From contig CAMYNR010000189.1 of assembly GCA_947259715.1 (NCBI GenBank), forward strand, positions 1 to 33,609: 33,609 bases of DNA, read 5' to 3'. The notes under the pieces were generated by a model. It made no database searches, was not told the DNA's origin, and saw only the letters and a list, made by a program, of their open reading frames with translations. The translations under genes were made by a program, and so were the position numbers. Shown here one piece after another: positions 1-8,307 of the stretch (within the stretch, counting starts at the first letter, position 1; every line of letters begins with the position of its first letter). This DNA is from an uncultured Desulfuromonadales bacterium. Lineage in GTDB: Bacteria; Desulfobacterota; Desulfuromonadia; Desulfuromonadales; Geopsychrobacteraceae.

Positions 1-268
1 TGTCTAGTTGTTTATGCGTTCCCTCAAGTCAGCGCACCTCATGACCGCCATCTTTAAAACTTTGGAGTTTTTAATGTCAGGCGGCCCAAGCTATTTACGA
101 TAATTCGCGCATTCCATAAATCGCATCAAAAAAGTTCTTGTATGTATAAGGAAACATGAGACAGTAGGCACCCTATCAGAGTTGGCACGTATCGCGGCGA
201 TTGGGCATTGGGCCTGCCCGAGACGGTCCGGGGACGTCCGGTTCTCCTTCCCGAAAGAGCCGGGCATT

Positions 269-1489
269 TTAACTGCAGAGCTGATTCCGGCCAGCTTTTT
301 TGGCCCGGTAAAGTGCCTGATCGGCAGCCTTGATCACAGCGGCGCTGGTTCCCAGGGAGCCACCTCGCTCAGCCGCGCCGATACTGATCGTAACCCGCAG
401 AGATTTCGCCTGGGTGCCGCTACGCCTGCTGCGCTTCTTCGGTTTTTTCTTCGGTCGATCTTTGCCGCGGGGAATAAACCGCGCCTCCTCGACCGCCAGC
501 CTTATTACTTCTAAGTGGACGCTCGCTGCCGCAACCGACTTGCGTGGGAAGACAACGGTAAATTCCTCGCCGCCATAACGATACACCTTCCCGCCCCCAC
601 TGACAGTGGCCAACCTGCTGGCGACCATCCGCAACACCTGATCGCCCACGTCATGACCGTGGGTATCATTGAATTTTTTGAAATGATCGATATCGAGCAT
701 CGCCAGGGTATACCGGCTGCCCAACTTCTCCAGAGTTTCGTTGAGAGCCCGGCGTCCCGGCAAGCCGGTCAGTTCATCGCGATAAGCCAAACAGTAGGAG
801 GTCTCCATGATGCCGAGAATCAAAATTATTCCGGCGCTGGTCAGGTATAGCCGCAACGGCTGCTCGCTGAATCCTGCCTGGCCAACAAGTATCACCAATT
901 GCGCCCAAAAAAAACTCGCTTCGAAAGCACCCGGTTTCACCAGGTAGCGTAAGCCCATCAACAGCAACACCAGAACATTGACCAGAAACACCAACTGTGG
1001 CAAAGGCAGAGGTGATAGCAGCGGCAGATCGAAAAGCGGATAGTTAAGCCAAACCTCAAGCTCTCTGGACTTCGCACTCAGTAACCAGGCCGCAACGACG
1101 CATTCGCTGGCCAACACCAACAACCAGAAACCACCCCGGATATTTACCAGCCCTTTTTCCCGAAACCAGGACACCAGCAACAGATTCAGCGGCAGCAGCA
1201 AGCCAACCAGCCTGAAAAGGAGTTGAGGATCGTCTCCCCGGGCAAAAACATTAAGGCTGAGCTCGGCGAGCAGCAACAGGCCGACCGCATAGATCAAGCG
1301 AATTCGATTGAAGCGCCAACCAAGCAAGAGGCCGACCACGGCCACAGCAATGGGGGCAATTTTCAACAGAGGCAGGAAGGTTGCCGGCATTGTTCGCTGC
1401 GACAAGCCGAACAGAACCATTGCGCAAAGCAAGCCGTTAGGCAGCAGGAAGGGATAGCAGAATTTCTTCAGGGCGGGATTCACGGACAA
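269..1489 (-). CDS. Membrane-anchored diguanylate cyclase (GGEEF)
   Basis: Predicted inner-membrane diguanylate cyclase making c-di-GMP from two GTP. The N-terminal half (about residues 1-220) is a run of hydrophobic helices, probably six or more, with no recognisable sensor domain. The GGDEF domain starts at the DELTGLPGRR segment and has an intact GGEEF loop (residues 306-310) and the usual ISIG and ALYRAKKAGRN ends. No RxxD inhibitory site lies before the GGEEF (the four residues there are SGGG). A Lys/Arg/Pro-rich insertion sits at about residues 338-360, between the last helix and the final strand. I place the start at TTG 1489 because AGGAG (1495-1499) lies 5 nt upstream. GTG 1483 is an alternative. 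ATG 1507 opens the frame but has no ribosome-binding site. It lies 95 nt downstream of the response regulator gene and appears to have its own promoter. The cyclase assignment is firm; the input signal is unknown. Confidence 0.9.
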   Translation of the reverse strand: MSVNPALKKFCYPFLLPNGLLCAMVLFGLSQRTMPATFLPLLKIAPIAVAVVGLLLGWRFNRIRLIYAVGLLLLAELSLNVFARGDDPQLLFRLVGLLLPLNLLLVSWFREKGLVNIRGGFWLLVLASECVVAAWLLSAKSRELEVWLNYPLFDLPLLSPLPLPQLVFLVNVLVLLLMGLRYLVKPGAFEASFFWAQLVILVGQAGFSEQPLRLYLTSAGIILILGIMETSYCLAYRDELTGLPGRRALNETLEKLGSRYTLAMLDIDHFKKFNDTHGHDVGDQVLRMVASRLATVSGGGKVYRYGGEEFTVVFPRKSVAAASVHLEVIRLAVEEARFIPRGKDRPKKKPKKRSRRSGTQAKSLRVTISIGAAERGGSLGTSAAVIKAADQALYRAKKAGRNQLCS

Positions 1490-1521
1490 GCTTGCTCCTG
1501 TAGGCATAACATAGACACAGG

Positions 1522-1543
1522 AGAATTATAAATTATTAATTCT
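1522..1543 (-). promoter_or_regulatory. -10 element and AT-rich dyad upstream of the cyclase
   Basis: On the minus strand a perfect TATAAT lies at 1525-1530, about 36 nt upstream of the preferred TTG start. It falls within a 22-bp imperfect dyad whose arms are AGAATT and AATTCT (9 of 11 positions symmetric). I see no convincing -35. A repressor or activator binding over the -10 would explain the symmetry, but AT-rich DNA produces such dyads by chance. Confidence 0.35.
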
Positions 1544-1584
1544 AAAAATTCTACGTTGAATCTCTCCCAGCTGGAAAGAAGGGG

Positions 1585-3774
1585 TTAATTCGGCAGGATG
1601 AAATGGGGGCCGGTTTGTGGCCGGGTGCGCAGCATGATAAAGGCTTCACTGGCCGGCAGGGCTTCACCATAGAGGTGCCCCTGAACCTCGTTGAAACCAA
1701 GCTTGCGCAGGTAATCAAGCTGTAATAGATTTTCCACCCCTTCTGCCACCATGTGCAGCTTGAGGCCTTTGGCCATCAAGGCGATGGCATTGACGATACA
1801 GGAGGCATCAGCCACCGACTCTATTTCACGCACGAAGGAGCGGTCGACCTTGAGGGTGTTGATCGGGAAGTTCTGCAGGTGGCTGAGGGAGGAATAGCCG
1901 CGACCGAAATCATCGATGGCAATGGAAATTCCGTAGTCGCTAAGGACCCGCAAGGTTTTGACTACATCCTTGCGCCCTTTGATCAGGCTCTGCTCAGCCA
2001 GCTCGATTTCGAAGGTGCTGCCGGGGATGCCACATTCCTGAAGGATGCCGATGAACTTGTCGGCGAAGCCCGCTTGCTCAAGCTGGACCGATGAGATATT
2101 CACCGAAACCTTGATCGCCGGCAAGCCCTGCTGCCGCCACCGCAGCACCTCCTGACAGGCCTGGCGCAGCACCCAATCCCCCAGTGGCACAATCAGCTTC
2201 GATTCTTCAGCGATGGCGATGAAATCGTCGGGGTAGATAAGTCCGCGCTCCGGATGGCGCCAGCGCAGCAGCGCCTCCATGCCGATAATGATGTGGCTGC
2301 CCGGGTCGACCTTTGGCTGAAAAAACAGCTCAAACTCATCCTTCTCCAGGGCCAGATACATATCCCGTTCGACTGAGAGAAAGTTCGAAGTGGTCGTGGT
2401 CATGGCGTCGCTGTAAAAGCAATAGCCATCCTTGCCGCTGGCCTTGACATGGTACATGGCCATATCGGCCCCCTGCAGCAATGCCTCTTTGGTCTCCCCG
2501 GCCTGCGGATATCTGGCAATCCCGATACTTAAGCTCAGGTAGAGCTCATGCCGGTCGATCTTGAATGGCTGGCGGACCGCCCTGAGGATTTTTTCAGCGA
2601 CCGCGGCGACGTTTTCCTTGCTTTCAATATTCGGCAGCAGCAGGGAGAATTCATCGCCACCAAAGCGACAGAGGGTGTCTTCGGCCCGCAGACAGCCCTG
2701 AATCCGCTCAGAGACCTGTTGCAGGACCCGGTCGCCCATGGCATGCCCGAGGCTGTCGTTGATCAATTTAAAGCGGTCGAGGTCAAGAAAGAGCAGGGCA
2801 AACTCCTGCTCGTAACGGCGGGCATGCGCAAAGGCCTGGGTTACCCGGTCATCAAACAGCACCCGGTTCGGCAGGCTGGTCAGTAAATCGTGGTAGGCAT
2901 GATAGCTGATTTGCGCTTCGCTCTGCTTGCGGGCGGTGATATCCCGGGCGCAGCCAAGAGTTCCGATAAAATTGCGGCCCCCCTTTTCATCCGCCTCGTA
3001 CATTCCGATGGCATTGAGCTCAACAATCAGCTCACGGTTCTCCAGACACTCCACCTGGTCGCTCTCGCGATTAACAAGAAGGCGGATTTCACTATTTCTA
3101 GTGGCCCGCTCGCCGGCCCGTTGCTCACTGAAATAGTTATGAATCTCATCGGCATTATGCGGATGGATCAAGGAGGAGAAGTGACGATGCATCAGCTCGC
3201 CCGGCTTATAGCCTAGCAGCTCTTTGACCCGGTCGTTGACATAGGTAAAGCGGCCCTGGCCATCAAGCATGTAGATAAAATCGGGCGAATTATTGACAAT
3301 GAAGCGATGCATCCGCTCCGACTCTTTCAAACTTGCTTCGGTGAGTCGCAGCTGGCGAACCTGGCGGTGATGCTCCAGGGCATTGTTGATGGTGGTCAGA
3401 AGCTCTTCGACCTGGTAGGGCTTGCGGACAAAATCGTAGGCTCCGCGACGCAGCGCCTCTTTTACGGCCATGAACGAAGATTCGCCACTGACCACAATCA
3501 CTTCAAGATTCATGTTTTTACTGCTGATATAGCGGTGGACGGCATGGCCATCGACCTCCGGCATCTGCAGGTCGAGCAGCACCAGGCTGTAGCTGGTCTG
3601 CTGCAGCATTTCGAGGGCGGCAGCACCACCCAGCGCCATATCCGCAATATAGCCGTTAATCCGCAACAGCGCCTGCAGACTTTCCAGCATCGGTTGCTGA
3701 TCGTCGACGATCAAAATTCGTGAGCGCTGCAATTTTTCCAAGGGCTGTTGTCCAACCCGTGCCTGAATGTTCAT
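1585..3774 (-). CDS. Response regulator REC-PAS-GGDEF-EAL
   Basis: Cytoplasmic c-di-GMP response regulator of 729 residues. Domain order is REC (about 18-135, acidic pair D24-D25, phosphoacceptor D68 in VLLDLQMP), PAS (about 150-275), GGDEF (about 285-450, GGDEF at 372-376) and EAL (about 470-720). The GGDEF has an RAED inhibitory site five residues before the loop. The EAL keeps E500 of EALLRW, a VNIS segment, DDFGRGYSS, KVDRSF and VAEGVE, so both synthesis and hydrolysis look possible; which dominates cannot be read from sequence. The start ATG at 3774 follows a run of Gs that acts as the ribosome-binding site. It lies only 9 nt after the stop of the histidine kinase gene, so the two are almost certainly co-transcribed and the kinase is the likely phosphodonor. 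Confidence 0.93.
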   Translation of the reverse strand: MNIQARVGQQPLEKLQRSRILIVDDQQPMLESLQALLRINGYIADMALGGAAALEMLQQTSYSLVLLDLQMPEVDGHAVHRYISSKNMNLEVIVVSGESSFMAVKEALRRGAYDFVRKPYQVEELLTTINNALEHHRQVRQLRLTEASLKESERMHRFIVNNSPDFIYMLDGQGRFTYVNDRVKELLGYKPGELMHRHFSSLIHPHNADEIHNYFSEQRAGERATRNSEIRLLVNRESDQVECLENRELIVELNAIGMYEADEKGGRNFIGTLGCARDITARKQSEAQISYHAYHDLLTSLPNRVLFDDRVTQAFAHARRYEQEFALLFLDLDRFKLINDSLGHAMGDRVLQQVSERIQGCLRAEDTLCRFGGDEFSLLLPNIESKENVAAVAEKILRAVRQPFKIDRHELYLSLSIGIARYPQAGETKEALLQGADMAMYHVKASGKDGYCFYSDAMTTTTSNFLSVERDMYLALEKDEFELFFQPKVDPGSHIIIGMEALLRWRHPERGLIYPDDFIAIAEESKLIVPLGDWVLRQACQEVLRWRQQGLPAIKVSVNISSVQLEQAGFADKFIGILQECGIPGSTFEIELAEQSLIKGRKDVVKTLRVLSDYGISIAIDDFGRGYSSLSHLQNFPINTLKVDRSFVREIESVADASCIVNAIALMAKGLKLHMVAEGVENLLQLDYLRKLGFNEVQGHLYGEALPASEAFIMLRTRPQTGPHFILPN

Positions 3775-3783
3775 TCCCCCCCC

Positions 3784-5868
3784 TTAGCCAATGTTGGCGG
3801 TATTCGCCAAAGTCTGCTCCCCCACAGGGATGAGCAGGTTAAAACCGGTCCCATTGGTCGCCGAACTGTGGCAACCGATTTGCGCTCCCAGGTCATCGAC
3901 CATTGTCTTGACGATGCTCAGGCCAACCCCGGCGTGGCCCGGCCCCTTGGTGCTGACCACCGGCCGGAATAACTTCGCTTGAATTTCCGCAGCGATCCCT
4001 GGACCGTTGTCCTGCACGACGATCTCGGCGTAGCGGCTGCCGGTCCCGGAATAACTGTCGCGCGTCGTCAGAGTGATCACCCCATCCTCGCCCAGCTCCT
4101 CGGCAGCATTTTTGATCAGGTTGACCAGCACCTGTTTGATCAGGACCGGGTTGGTAGGAACCTTTTCCAGATCTTCCTGCAGGTCGAACCAGACATCGAT
4201 CTTGCGCGGTGCGATTTCTGCCATCTGCAGGGATTCAACCGCCTCACGCACCAGTTGATTAAGGCAAACCCGCTGCTCGGGAAACTGGGGCAATTCCTGC
4301 TGATTGAGATAGTAGTTAAGGACATCGTCAATCCGCTGAACCTCATTCTTGATCGACTCGGCCAGATTTCGGTTCTCGCCATCATCAAGCAGATGACGCA
4401 AAACCTCAGCGTAGTTGCTGATGATCGTCAGCGGATTACTGACTTCATGGCAAGCCTTGCGCAGCAGGTGATTTTTCTCCCCCTCCGGCTCAAATGCCCC
4501 CTGGGCCAAATGGAGCAAAGCTGTGGTCATGACCTGGGCGTACATTTTCAGCCGCAGCGACTGCAGCGATTGCACGTCCTGCTGATTCTCAACGCCGAGC
4601 ACGGCAACGCCGTAAAGTTCTGTGTCGGTCCGAAAGGGCTGACAGCAGAGCGCCTTGGTCTGACAGAGGCGCAGCAGCAGATGGTCGATCACCGAAACCG
4701 GCTGCATGGCAGTCAAAGAATCAAGTGGCTCGCCTTTGAGCAGCGCATGGGTTGCCAAACTGGCCGTGGCGTCGAGGGGGATACTCAACTCGCCAACCGT
4801 CCGCGGTTGGCCTTCAGCGGGCAAGCCGATCAGACGATTGCTTTTGGTCTCGAAAAGAAAAAACAACGCTTCGCTGGCGGAGCTGTTCTCCAGATAGATA
4901 TTGCGGGCGACCCTGGCCAATTCTTCCGGGCTCTGACTGCCGCTCAGCCGGGCGCGGGCCCCCTCCTGATCGGCCAGCGCAAAGGCCAGTCCGGTCAGAC
5001 GATTGAGGCTCTCATCCAGCTCCCGCTGGAGCTTTTCCGGATCATCAAAAGCAGGGGCACTCTGGGCAAACAGACTTTGTGCCCAATCGAATAAATAATC
5101 GATTTCCGAAGGGCGAAAATCGAACAACCGCTTCCCCAGTTGACGCACCTCACTGCTCAGCGAGTTGGGTTCAAGACTGAAATGATGGGCCAGCCGAGCA
5201 ATTTTCAGCAGTGGACTGGTCTGTTCAATCTGCTCCGCCTCAACGTGCAGAAAACGCACCGCATCAAGCAGAAAGGAGTCCAGCTGCCAACCCTTGATCA
5301 AACCTTCAGCAATCCGCAGATGGTCGCTATAATAGTGCTCGTCCTCGATCCGCCGCAGTTGCGAGCTGCTCTGGGGCTTGTCCACCAACTCAACATAACG
5401 CTCCCCCTCACGGGAAAACAGGGCATGCATGCCGAGGTTGAGCAGAACTCCCGTCAGCTGGGCCTCTTCAACATGGGGATAGCTGACCGATGCTGCAAGG
5501 CAACGGGCAGACTGACTGGCGACCGTGGAGGAAAACCAGAGGCCGTTTAAAAATCGCAGCTCCTTTGCGGAAAATTTACGTTCAATCAACTGCTGGGCGG
5601 ACTGCAAAGCCACCCCTTTGACGACCGCCAATCCCAAGCCACGAATGGCACTGGTCAGCGGCTCTGCCGCATCGATCTGATTCCGGCAGGTTTTATTTGC
5701 GGCTTGGAGAATACGTGCCGATAGTGAGGTATCCTGCTGAATAATTTCGGCCAGCGCAGAGGCACCACAGCCTTCGGCACAAGCTTCAAAAAGCTTTACC
5801 AGGACCTGTGGCTTACTGTACAGGCGGGAGATATCCTGTTCGCCAAACTGGTTGTTCCCTTCAGTCAT
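3784..5868 (-). CDS. HDOD-GAF hybrid sensor histidine kinase
   Basis: Soluble histidine kinase of 694 residues. The N-terminus (about 10-230) is an HDOD domain, recognisable by the QQDTSLSARILQAAN segment and the conserved hydrophobic helices after it. A middle region (about 320-460) looks like a divergent GAF domain. The HisKA helix carries the phosphoaccepting His474 in HEVSNPLT. The ATPase domain follows, with an N box (NLIKNAAEE), a G1 box (DNGPGI) and a G2 box (GHAGVGLSIV). No transmembrane segment is visible, so it senses a cytoplasmic cue or a protein partner. HDOD domains commonly occur in signalling and c-di-GMP networks. It is the first gene of the operon with the REC-PAS-GGDEF-EAL regulator. 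The start ATG 5868 has only a weak AGAG upstream. Confidence 0.92.
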   Translation of the reverse strand: MTEGNNQFGEQDISRLYSKPQVLVKLFEACAEGCGASALAEIIQQDTSLSARILQAANKTCRNQIDAAEPLTSAIRGLGLAVVKGVALQSAQQLIERKFSAKELRFLNGLWFSSTVASQSARCLAASVSYPHVEEAQLTGVLLNLGMHALFSREGERYVELVDKPQSSSQLRRIEDEHYYSDHLRIAEGLIKGWQLDSFLLDAVRFLHVEAEQIEQTSPLLKIARLAHHFSLEPNSLSSEVRQLGKRLFDFRPSEIDYLFDWAQSLFAQSAPAFDDPEKLQRELDESLNRLTGLAFALADQEGARARLSGSQSPEELARVARNIYLENSSASEALFFLFETKSNRLIGLPAEGQPRTVGELSIPLDATASLATHALLKGEPLDSLTAMQPVSVIDHLLLRLCQTKALCCQPFRTDTELYGVAVLGVENQQDVQSLQSLRLKMYAQVMTTALLHLAQGAFEPEGEKNHLLRKACHEVSNPLTIISNYAEVLRHLLDDGENRNLAESIKNEVQRIDDVLNYYLNQQELPQFPEQRVCLNQLVREAVESLQMAEIAPRKIDVWFDLQEDLEKVPTNPVLIKQVLVNLIKNAAEELGEDGVITLTTRDSYSGTGSRYAEIVVQDNGPGIAAEIQAKLFRPVVSTKGPGHAGVGLSIVKTMVDDLGAQIGCHSSATNGTGFNLLIPVGEQTLANTANIG

Positions 5869-5906
5869 AATGACTCTTCAGCGGGGTTATTACTTGCGCA
5901 CGGACA

Positions 5907-5935
5907 ATTAAAAGTGAGCAGGCAGGGTGGCACAA
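5907..5935 (-). promoter_or_regulatory. Candidate sigma-70-type promoter of the kinase operon
   Basis: On the minus strand TTGTGC (5930-5935) and TTTAAT (5907-5912) are separated by 17 nt, about 40 nt upstream of the kinase start. The -10 matches five of six consensus bases and the -35 three of six. Confidence 0.35.
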
Positions 5936-6260
5936 AAGCAAGGGCAAAAAGATTACTTCATTGTCATTTCAGCCAAACAATTATGCGTCATTGCCATTTT
6001 CCGAGCAAGCCCAAATTCGATAGTTCTTCTTAATATCCAATTACTTAGCTTTCTCACCATGCGCAGGTATTTTTCCGGCCAAGAACAGTTGCTCGCAACT
6101 CCCGGCTGGTTCTCATTTAGCCTTGATAAGCTCCTGATATATAAATCAACTTCTTCCTTCAGCGCGGTTCAATGACCTGCCGGATCGGTCCCTGCATGCT
6201 GACCGGCGCCTTCCGTTCCACAATCCGAAAGCTGTTCTTTTATGAGAGCTTTTCATTTTT

Positions 6261-6287
6261 CACCAGGGGTTGATCGCCACCCCAGTG
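6261..6287 (-). terminator. Hairpin just after the CHASE2 stop codon
   Basis: Inverted repeat immediately downstream of the CHASE2 stop on the minus strand: arms built on CACTGGGGT and ACCCC-TGGTG, with an 8-nt loop. It is followed by an A-rich stretch rather than a T tract. It is therefore not a classic intrinsic terminator and may be an RNA 3'-end stabilising structure. Confidence 0.35.
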
Positions 6288-6289
6288 CC

Positions 6290-7666
6290 TCAGCTGCGTA
6301 CCGATTGGATGCTCCGCTGCCTAACGCCGTTGGCTTCAATGCAGAGCCTGAGCAGGCCCAAAAACGCGCCATTGCAGAGAAGCACCAGAACCGGCAGGGT
6401 GGGCGCAACAAACAGGTTCATTTTTTCCAACAGCAGCAGGCTGCCCCAACCAATAAGCAGGACTCCTCCAATCGACAGCAGCAGCGCCGACAGCAGGCCA
6501 GAGCGGCTGAGCAGAAAAGTCGACCCCAGCCCCAGACAGACAACCGCCAACAGCTCCATGCCGCGTGCCCAGGCCGGATGGTGATACCAATCTGCATGCA
6601 GAATGGTTGCTGCCGCCAAAGCGTGCAGAGCCACGCCGGGAACCTCCTGAGCCAAAGGCGTCAAGTGCCGATCTCCCTGACCTGTCGACCAGGCGCCGAC
6701 GAAAACTGTAGCACCAAGCAAAGCATTTTCCGGCAAGCGCCCCAGCAGCAAGTCAGCAGCAGAGACATATCGGTGGCGCGGCTGACTGGAAAAGCCGAGC
6801 AGCAGCTGCCCCCGTGCATCCAACGGCAGCTGACGGTCAAACCAGGAAAGACGGGCTTCCTGGTCGAGCAGTTCAAGGCTTAATTCCCACTCGCCGGTTG
6901 CCAGCATGAGAGTCGCCAGAGCCAAGCTTGGATAATATTCCTGTCGATACGTCAGCAGCAGTGGCAAGCGACGCAGCGCGCCATCAGGGTCTGGTCTGGC
7001 ATTGGTAAAGCCGATCGCTGCCGTGGCAGCCTGCAATGACTCCAGAGGGGCGAGAACTCCACGCGGCTCCGGCCAGCCGGGAGCAGCGTCAACCTCACGG
7101 GCAACGATCATTTTCTCGAGCGGGTGCAGCAGATCCTTGTCCGCCGCGACCGCCTGAGAGTTATATAGGAACTGACAGGCAAGCACAACTGGAGCGGCCG
7201 CCAGCGTCTCGGCCAGCATGGCATCATTTGAGCGCACCTGGGCCAGCCATCCTTGGTTGGGAAACTTTTCGCCCAGATCGCGCTGTCGCTCAGCAAAAAG
7301 AACCTCGGGAGAGCCCCGGTCGGCCTCCGGCAGCAGGATGTCCAGGCCAATGGCAGCAACCCCCTGCCGCTGCAACGCCAGGACAAGCTGTGCCAGGCGG
7401 TACCTTGGCCAGGGCCATTGGCCGAACTCAGCCAGGCTGGCCTCATCGATCCCCACCACGACCGGCAGTTGCCCGGCCGCTTTGGGCGGACTCTGCGCCA
7501 GCAGCAGGTCGTAAATCTGAAGATCCAGCAAGCGTAGCGGCTCTGGGGGATGAAACAGGAAAAAAGCTGCCAGCAGGGTGACCAGCGAACCGCCCAGCAA
7601 CAGGCGGCGGCGCACCTGAGCTGGGGGTTGCAGGGACAAAGGGCTGGGCGACTTCTGGCAGGACAT
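6290..7666 (-). CDS. CHASE2-domain membrane protein without output domain
   Basis: Inner-membrane protein of 458 residues. One N-terminal membrane helix (about 22-40) is followed by a large periplasmic CHASE2 domain (about 45-375), recognised by the LRLLDLQIYDLLL start, the VVVGIDEASLAEFGQWPWPR strand-turn and the GLDILLPEADRGS segment. Three membrane helices follow (about 380-445), and the protein ends about 20 residues later. Known CHASE2 proteins usually carry an adenylate cyclase, kinase or GGDEF domain after these three helices; none is present and none is encoded just downstream. The start overlaps the stop of the OmpA-like gene (TGATG), so translation is coupled. Last gene of a FecR-OmpA-CHASE2 operon. 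The role is probably envelope sensing, with the output passing through an unidentified partner. Confidence 0.88.
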   Translation of the reverse strand: MSCQKSPSPLSLQPPAQVRRRLLLGGSLVTLLAAFFLFHPPEPLRLLDLQIYDLLLAQSPPKAAGQLPVVVGIDEASLAEFGQWPWPRYRLAQLVLALQRQGVAAIGLDILLPEADRGSPEVLFAERQRDLGEKFPNQGWLAQVRSNDAMLAETLAAAPVVLACQFLYNSQAVAADKDLLHPLEKMIVAREVDAAPGWPEPRGVLAPLESLQAATAAIGFTNARPDPDGALRRLPLLLTYRQEYYPSLALATLMLATGEWELSLELLDQEARLSWFDRQLPLDARGQLLLGFSSQPRHRYVSAADLLLGRLPENALLGATVFVGAWSTGQGDRHLTPLAQEVPGVALHALAAATILHADWYHHPAWARGMELLAVVCLGLGSTFLLSRSGLLSALLLSIGGVLLIGWGSLLLLEKMNLFVAPTLPVLVLLCNGAFLGLLRLCIEANGVRQRSIQSVRS

Positions 7667-8268
7667 CAGCGGACCACAACCTCCACCCTGCGGTTGCGCG
7701 GCTCAGCAACATTATCAGCCGTTGGCACCAGAGGGTTTCCCTCGCCATGCGAATCGATTACCAGCACCTCCGGGAGCACTCCAGCTGCCTCAAGCAATCC
7801 GGCGATGGCCTGCGCCCGCTCAAGAGAGATTTTCTGGTTAAGAGCTGCCGCGCCGAGACTGTCACTATGTCCGTAGACCCCGACAGAAGCAGACTCCCGC
7901 TGACCGATTTCAGCAACGATCTGCGGCAGCATTTGTTCCGAGGCGGCGGTCAGCTGACTGCCTCCGGAGAGAAAATAGAGCAGAAATTTTTTTGGCGGCG
8001 GCGGTTCAGCGGCCAACACCTTGGCAAACTCACGCTCAATGACCGCGCTGTTCAGAATAACCGGGACTTCCGGCGGTCGGTCGCCGGAGGTCACCCGGGA
8101 CATCTGCCGCGCCTCGCTGAGCTGGCTGAGGCCTGCTGTGGTTTTCACTTCGACAAGCCCGACACTGCCATCAAGGTCGGGCAATAACACCACCTGGGTT
8201 TCCTGCTGAGGTCCCAACCAAACCCCGACAACAAAGACCAGAAACATGATTAAGGGTGCCGCGGACAT
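7666..8268 (-). CDS. Membrane-anchored OmpA-family peptidoglycan-binding protein
   Basis: A 200-residue protein with an N-terminal uncleaved membrane helix (about 5-20), a linker, and a C-terminal OmpA domain (about 95-200). The domain shows GHSDSLG, LNQKISLERAQAI and a final SHGEGNPLVP...RNRRVEV, the residues that in this family hold meso-diaminopimelate. It probably tethers the operon's complex to the cell wall from the inner membrane. The start ATG 8268 follows a strong AAGGAGGT. It is the middle gene of the FecR-OmpA-CHASE2 operon, 39 nt after the FecR gene and overlapping the CHASE2 start. It is too short to form a beta-barrel, so it is not a porin. Confidence 0.88.
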   Translation of the reverse strand: MSAAPLIMFLVFVVGVWLGPQQETQVVLLPDLDGSVGLVEVKTTAGLSQLSEARQMSRVTSGDRPPEVPVILNSAVIEREFAKVLAAEPPPPKKFLLYFLSGGSQLTAASEQMLPQIVAEIGQRESASVGVYGHSDSLGAAALNQKISLERAQAIAGLLEAAGVLPEVLVIDSHGEGNPLVPTADNVAEPRNRRVEVVVR

Positions 8269-8307
8269 CGCCCACCTCCTTTAAGTGCCTTTACCTGTCC
8301 GACCAGC

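Larger units (their letters stand above)
5869..6289. other. 421-nt region without a convincing gene
   Basis: This lies between two minus-strand transcription units. Apart from the candidate kinase promoter at its right-reading end and a hairpin next to the CHASE2 stop, I see nothing. An open frame of 82 codons on the plus strand has no plausible ribosome-binding site or domain. No remnant of a cyclase or kinase output domain for the CHASE2 gene could be read in any frame. Confidence 0.6.

Noticed and set aside
177-268. Short inverted repeats and a GGACGTCC palindrome just downstream of the first cyclase gene
   Set aside because: The stems are four to five base pairs with no T tract, too weak to call a terminator or site.
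3979-5094. Long plus-strand open frame (371 codons) opposite the HDOD kinase gene
   Set aside because: It is antisense to a gene with clear HDOD, HisKA and ATPase motifs. It has no domain or ribosome-binding site and results from codon bias in the true gene.
5925-5945. TGGCAC on the plus strand as a possible sigma-54 promoter
   Set aside because: No GC-containing -12 element at the required distance, and no plus-strand gene follows.
5927-6175. 82-codon plus-strand frame in the gap before the CHASE2 gene
   Set aside because: No plausible start signal or domain, and it overlaps the candidate promoter of the kinase operon.
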